From Sphingomonas yantingensis (GTDB taxonomy: Bacteria > Pseudomonadota > Alphaproteobacteria > Sphingomonadales > Sphingomonadaceae), in assembly GCF_014199325.1 (NCBI RefSeq), contig NZ_JACIJJ010000002.1, positions 186,001 through 250,000 on the forward strand: DNA of 64,000 bases. The letters are read 5' to 3'. A program made the translations under genes and the position numbers. A model generated the notes under the pieces. It worked only from the letters and a program-made list of their open reading frames with translations. It did not search any database and had not been told where the DNA came from. Of the stretch, positions 61,637 to 64,000 are shown piece by piece. The first letter of the stretch is position 1, and each line of letters starts with the position of its first letter.

Positions 61637-63547
61637 TCAGGCAGCGCCGCGCAATAGGGCGACGACGCGGTCGCATTCACTCTGGAGCGCCTGCGTGCGC
61701 GAGCGGACCGCCGCGCTGATCGATCGCGTTTCCCGCGCGGCGGCTTCGGTCCGCTCGAACGTGTCGATTAGTGCGCGGAACGTCTGGCGCAGCGACGTGG
61801 TGCTCGTCTCGATCGCGCCGATCGTGCCGCGGATGTCGGCGCTGGTGCGATGCTGCTGCGTCGCCGAGTGGACGGTTTGCGAGGCGGAGGCCGCGAGCGT
61901 GTCGAGTGCGGCGTTCAGCGCATCGCTCATCCGCACGGCGGCATGCGTCGCGGTACCGATCTCGGCCACGCGTGCGGCGATCTCTCGCGTCGTGACGGCG
62001 GTCGCCTGCGAGAAATTGCGGACTTCCTGCGCGACCACGGCGAAGCCGCGCCCGTTCTCGCCCGCGCGCGCCGCCTCGAGCGCGGCATTCAGGGCGAGCA
62101 GGTTCGTCGCCTGGCTGAGCGTCGCGATCCGGTCCGACGACTCCTCGATCAGCGCGACCGTCCGCACCAGCGCCGCGTTGGCGCTCTGGACGGTGGCGGA
62201 ATGGCCCGCCGCCTCAATCGTCGCCTCTGCCGAGCGTTCGGCCTCACTGGCGATCAGTTCGGCATCGGCGGCCAGGATGCGCATCCCGTCGAGCAGCGAC
62301 GCGGTGGCTTCGGAGGCGTCGGCGGCAACGGCATCCGCGGCCTCGGCCCGCTGCTGCTGGTCGACCACGGTGAGCAGCGTCTGGTCGGCACTGTCGTCGA
62401 GCGCGTCGGCGACTTCGCGCAGGGAGCCGATCAGCGCGCCGATCGTACGTTCGAGCTGGTCGGCGATCAGCGTGGTCGATCGCGCAAGCTCGCTGCGGTG
62501 GCGAAGTGCGTCGGCGAGGCGGCGCTCGGCCTCCCGCTCACCCGCTCGCCGGGCGGCCTCGGCCGCGTGCAGCGCCCGTTCGGCCGCATCCTGCGCCGCC
62601 TCGGCCGCGACGCGCGCGGCCTGCTCCCCGTCGGCGGCGGCAAGCGCGGCGGCGGTCCGTTCGGCCAGCCGATCGTTGAGCCGGCGCACGCGGCGGATCA
62701 CAGCCGCGCCGATCGCCACGAAGGCGAACAGGCAAAGCGCCAGCACCGGCAGCATCGAGCGAAGCGCGATGATCGCGGGCACCAGCCGCTGCCAAACGAT
62801 GACGCCCAGCAGCCGGCCCCGCCAATCGCGGATCAGCGTCGAGGCATCGTCGTCCGCCGACGCCCCGGCCTCACGCCAGCCGAGTCCCTTCAGCCCGAAA
62901 CCCTGCGACCATTCGGCCAGCACCGCGTCGTCGAGCGCGCGGACGTCGACGAAGATCCGGTAGATTCGACGGTCGAGGCGGACGGGGCCCTTCTCGCGCA
63001 CGATCGGCGAGAAGCCGATCAGCGCCGGCCGGCCGCCGAAGCGCCCGATCAGCACCTGTGCATCGCGCCGCGCCCGCACCTCCGCCTCGGTCGCAGGCAG
63101 CCGCGCGAGCAGCGTCTTCAGCATCGCCGGCTCAATCATCCGGTCGAGGGGCGGGGCGGGGCCTTCCGGGATATGGCCGAACAGCGTTCGCCCGGCGGCG
63201 TCGATGACATAGCCGCGCCCGATCGGCGTGCCCCATTGCGACTGGACCCAGCGCGCGTCCATCGCGCCGTAAGCGTGGTCGGCCGCGTCGTCCCAGACGG
63301 CGTTAATATAGGTCTCGTTGCTGATCCGCGACCGCTCGCGATCGATCGCGCCGGCGACCGTCGCGGCGGCGATCCGGTTGGCGTCGCGATCCGCCTGCCA
63401 AGTGAGGAAGGTCGTGGCGATCACCGCGGTGACGATGGCGAGGGCGATGAGGGCGTAGAGCAGGGCCGTGATAGTGGCCGACACGTCGGCGTCGGGTGCC
63501 GACCCCGATCGCAACCATCGCCGTAGGTCGAGGCCCGCCCCTTTCAT
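61637..63547 (-). CDS. Methyl-accepting chemotaxis protein with CHASE4-like sensor
   Basis: The product has 636 residues from ATG 63547; a TTG 11 codons upstream is a weaker start. TM1 is at about residues 25-50. The periplasmic CHASE4-like domain reads [32 protein letters not shown]2 is at about 255-280 ([21 protein letters not shown]), and a long Ala-rich coiled coil follows. The MCP signalling tip reads [30 protein letters not shown]. No obvious HAMP or CheR pentapeptide is present. No che genes lie nearby. Confidence 0.9.
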   Translation of the reverse strand: MKGAGLDLRRWLRSGSAPDADVSATITALLYALIALAIVTAVIATTFLTWQADRDANRIAAATVAGAIDRERSRISNETYINAVWDDAADHAYGAMDARWVQSQWGTPIGRGYVIDAAGRTLFGHIPEGPAPPLDRMIEPAMLKTLLARLPATEAEVRARRDAQVLIGRFGGRPALIGFSPIVREKGPVRLDRRIYRIFVDVRALDDAVLAEWSQGFGLKGLGWREAGASADDDASTLIRDWRGRLLGVIVWQRLVPAIIALRSMLPVLALCLFAFVAIGAAVIRRVRRLNDRLAERTAAALAAADGEQAARVAAEAAQDAAERALHAAEAARRAGEREAERRLADALRHRSELARSTTLIADQLERTIGALIGSLREVADALDDSADQTLLTVVDQQQRAEAADAVAADASEATASLLDGMRILAADAELIASEAERSAEATIEAAGHSATVQSANAALVRTVALIEESSDRIATLSQATNLLALNAALEAARAGENGRGFAVVAQEVRNFSQATAVTTREIAARVAEIGTATHAAVRMSDALNAALDTLAASASQTVHSATQQHRTSADIRGTIGAIETSTTSLRQTFRALIDTFERTEAAARETRSISAAVRSRTQALQSECDRVVALLRGAA

Positions 63548-63669
63548 TCGCCGATATCTACGCGCCGTTCGATAAGCCAAAGTTAAGGCGGCATACCGAG
63601 GTCGTCGATCTTAGATCGTTATTAAGGGTCAGTGTCGGCACTACTTGAAATGGCTGCCGGGTTCTGCGG

Positions 63670-64000
63670 TCAGCGCGGGCGCATCATCCGGAAGAGCGCG
63701 TCCTCGCGGATCTCGAAATAGTCGCCCGGCCCGCCGCCGCGCGTGATCGGTCGCGCGCGTGCCGTCTGGTAGACGCCGTCCTCCAGCATCGCGCGGTCGA
63801 TATGGATGCCGACCGCCTCGCCGATCACCAGCCACTGGTCGAGCGCGCGATGCTCCTTCGTCTGAAGCTGCACCACCTGCGTGACGATGCATTCGAACGA
63901 CACGGGGCTGGCCGCCACGCGATCGGGCCGGACGAGGCGGGAGGGCAGGGCGTCGATCCCGGCGAGCGCGAACTCGTCGACGTCGCTGGCCACCATCGCC
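63670..64000 (-). CDS. Flavin reductase family protein (5' end off window)
   Basis: The visible 110 residues are the C-terminal half of a DIM6/NTAB-type FMN flavin reductase: DVDEFALAGIDALPSRLVRPDRVAASPVSFEC, then HRALDQWLVIGEAVGIHIDR and a GGPGDYFEIREDALFRM end. The frame is open at the right edge, so the start and FMN-binding N-terminus are outside. It is presumably a flavin reductase or a component of a two-component monooxygenase. Confidence 0.85.
   Translation of the reverse strand, partial: AMVASDVDEFALAGIDALPSRLVRPDRVAASPVSFECIVTQVVQLQTKEHRALDQWLVIGEAVGIHIDRAMLEDGVYQTARARPITRGGGPGDYFEIREDALFRMMRPR

Noticed and set aside
1..64000. CRISPR arrays, prophage, integrase or classical IS elements
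   Set aside because: No regularly spaced direct repeats, phage genes, integrases or transposases were found by reading. Only short palindromic repeats are present.

Overview
The window looks like a chromosome segment of a high-GC alphaproteobacterium of the sphingomonad type. Supporting signs are a SciP/DUF1153 CtrA inhibitor, a TonB-dependent receptor paired with a spinster-like MFS transporter, an intracellular PHA depolymerase, an Mla-type lipid transport operon, DUF418 and DUF1345 membrane proteins, and many short GC-rich palindromes. No rRNA operon, prophage, CRISPR array or classical IS element is visible. Most long open frames opposite the genes are GC-driven shadows.

Layout. 0-10 kb: a large hybrid sensor kinase cut by the left edge, a fumarylacetoacetase-family hydrolase, YgfZ, a dihydroorotase-like protein, UvrB and an MFS transporter. 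10-18 kb: a TonB-dependent receptor with a divergent TetR regulator and a clear palindromic operator, PHA depolymerase, a FNT channel, a PNPOx-fold stress protein, a drug-type MFS transporter, bacterioferritin and a 56-residue bacterioferritin-associated ferredoxin. 18-26.5 kb: DUF418, PurL, a hexapeptide acetyltransferase, ArsC, an OhrR/Ohr pair with two operator palindromes, and a QseBC/PhoPQ-like two-component system divergent from a proline-rich OB-fold-like secreted protein. 26.5-34.4 kb: a tightly overlapping ten-gene operon for non-phosphorylative deoxy-sugar (L-fucose type) or related aldose catabolism. It has a split UxaA-type dehydratase, a disrupted 2-hydroxyacid dehydrogenase, a glycerate kinase-like protein and an IclR regulator.

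34.4-42.7 kb: two rRNA-modification enzymes and a serine hydrolase, then a patch of four decayed genes in a row (37.17-39.08 kb), an M20 peptidase, a DUF3833 lipoprotein, a TupA-like ATP-grasp protein, a 51-codon tail of a secreted carbohydrate-active protein, and tRNA-Ser(GGA). 42.7-57.7 kb: a cyclophilin, an Mla-like ABC operon (permease, ATPase, MCE protein, lipoprotein), a HAD phosphatase, DUF445, an RND pump with adaptor, a SIMPL protein, a GlsB-type membrane protein and SciP. 57.7-64 kb: MnmA, a small GIY-YIG protein enclosed by perfect 29-bp inverted repeats, RlmE, an exopolyphosphatase-family protein, tRNA-Gln(CTG), a chemoreceptor and a flavin reductase cut by the right edge.

The strongest points for follow-up are the GIY-YIG cassette with a solitary related palindrome 2.4 kb away, the translationally coupled sugar operon with its unusual dehydratase and broken dehydrogenase, and the cluster of adjacent pseudogenes that includes a sigma-factor/SDR deletion junction.
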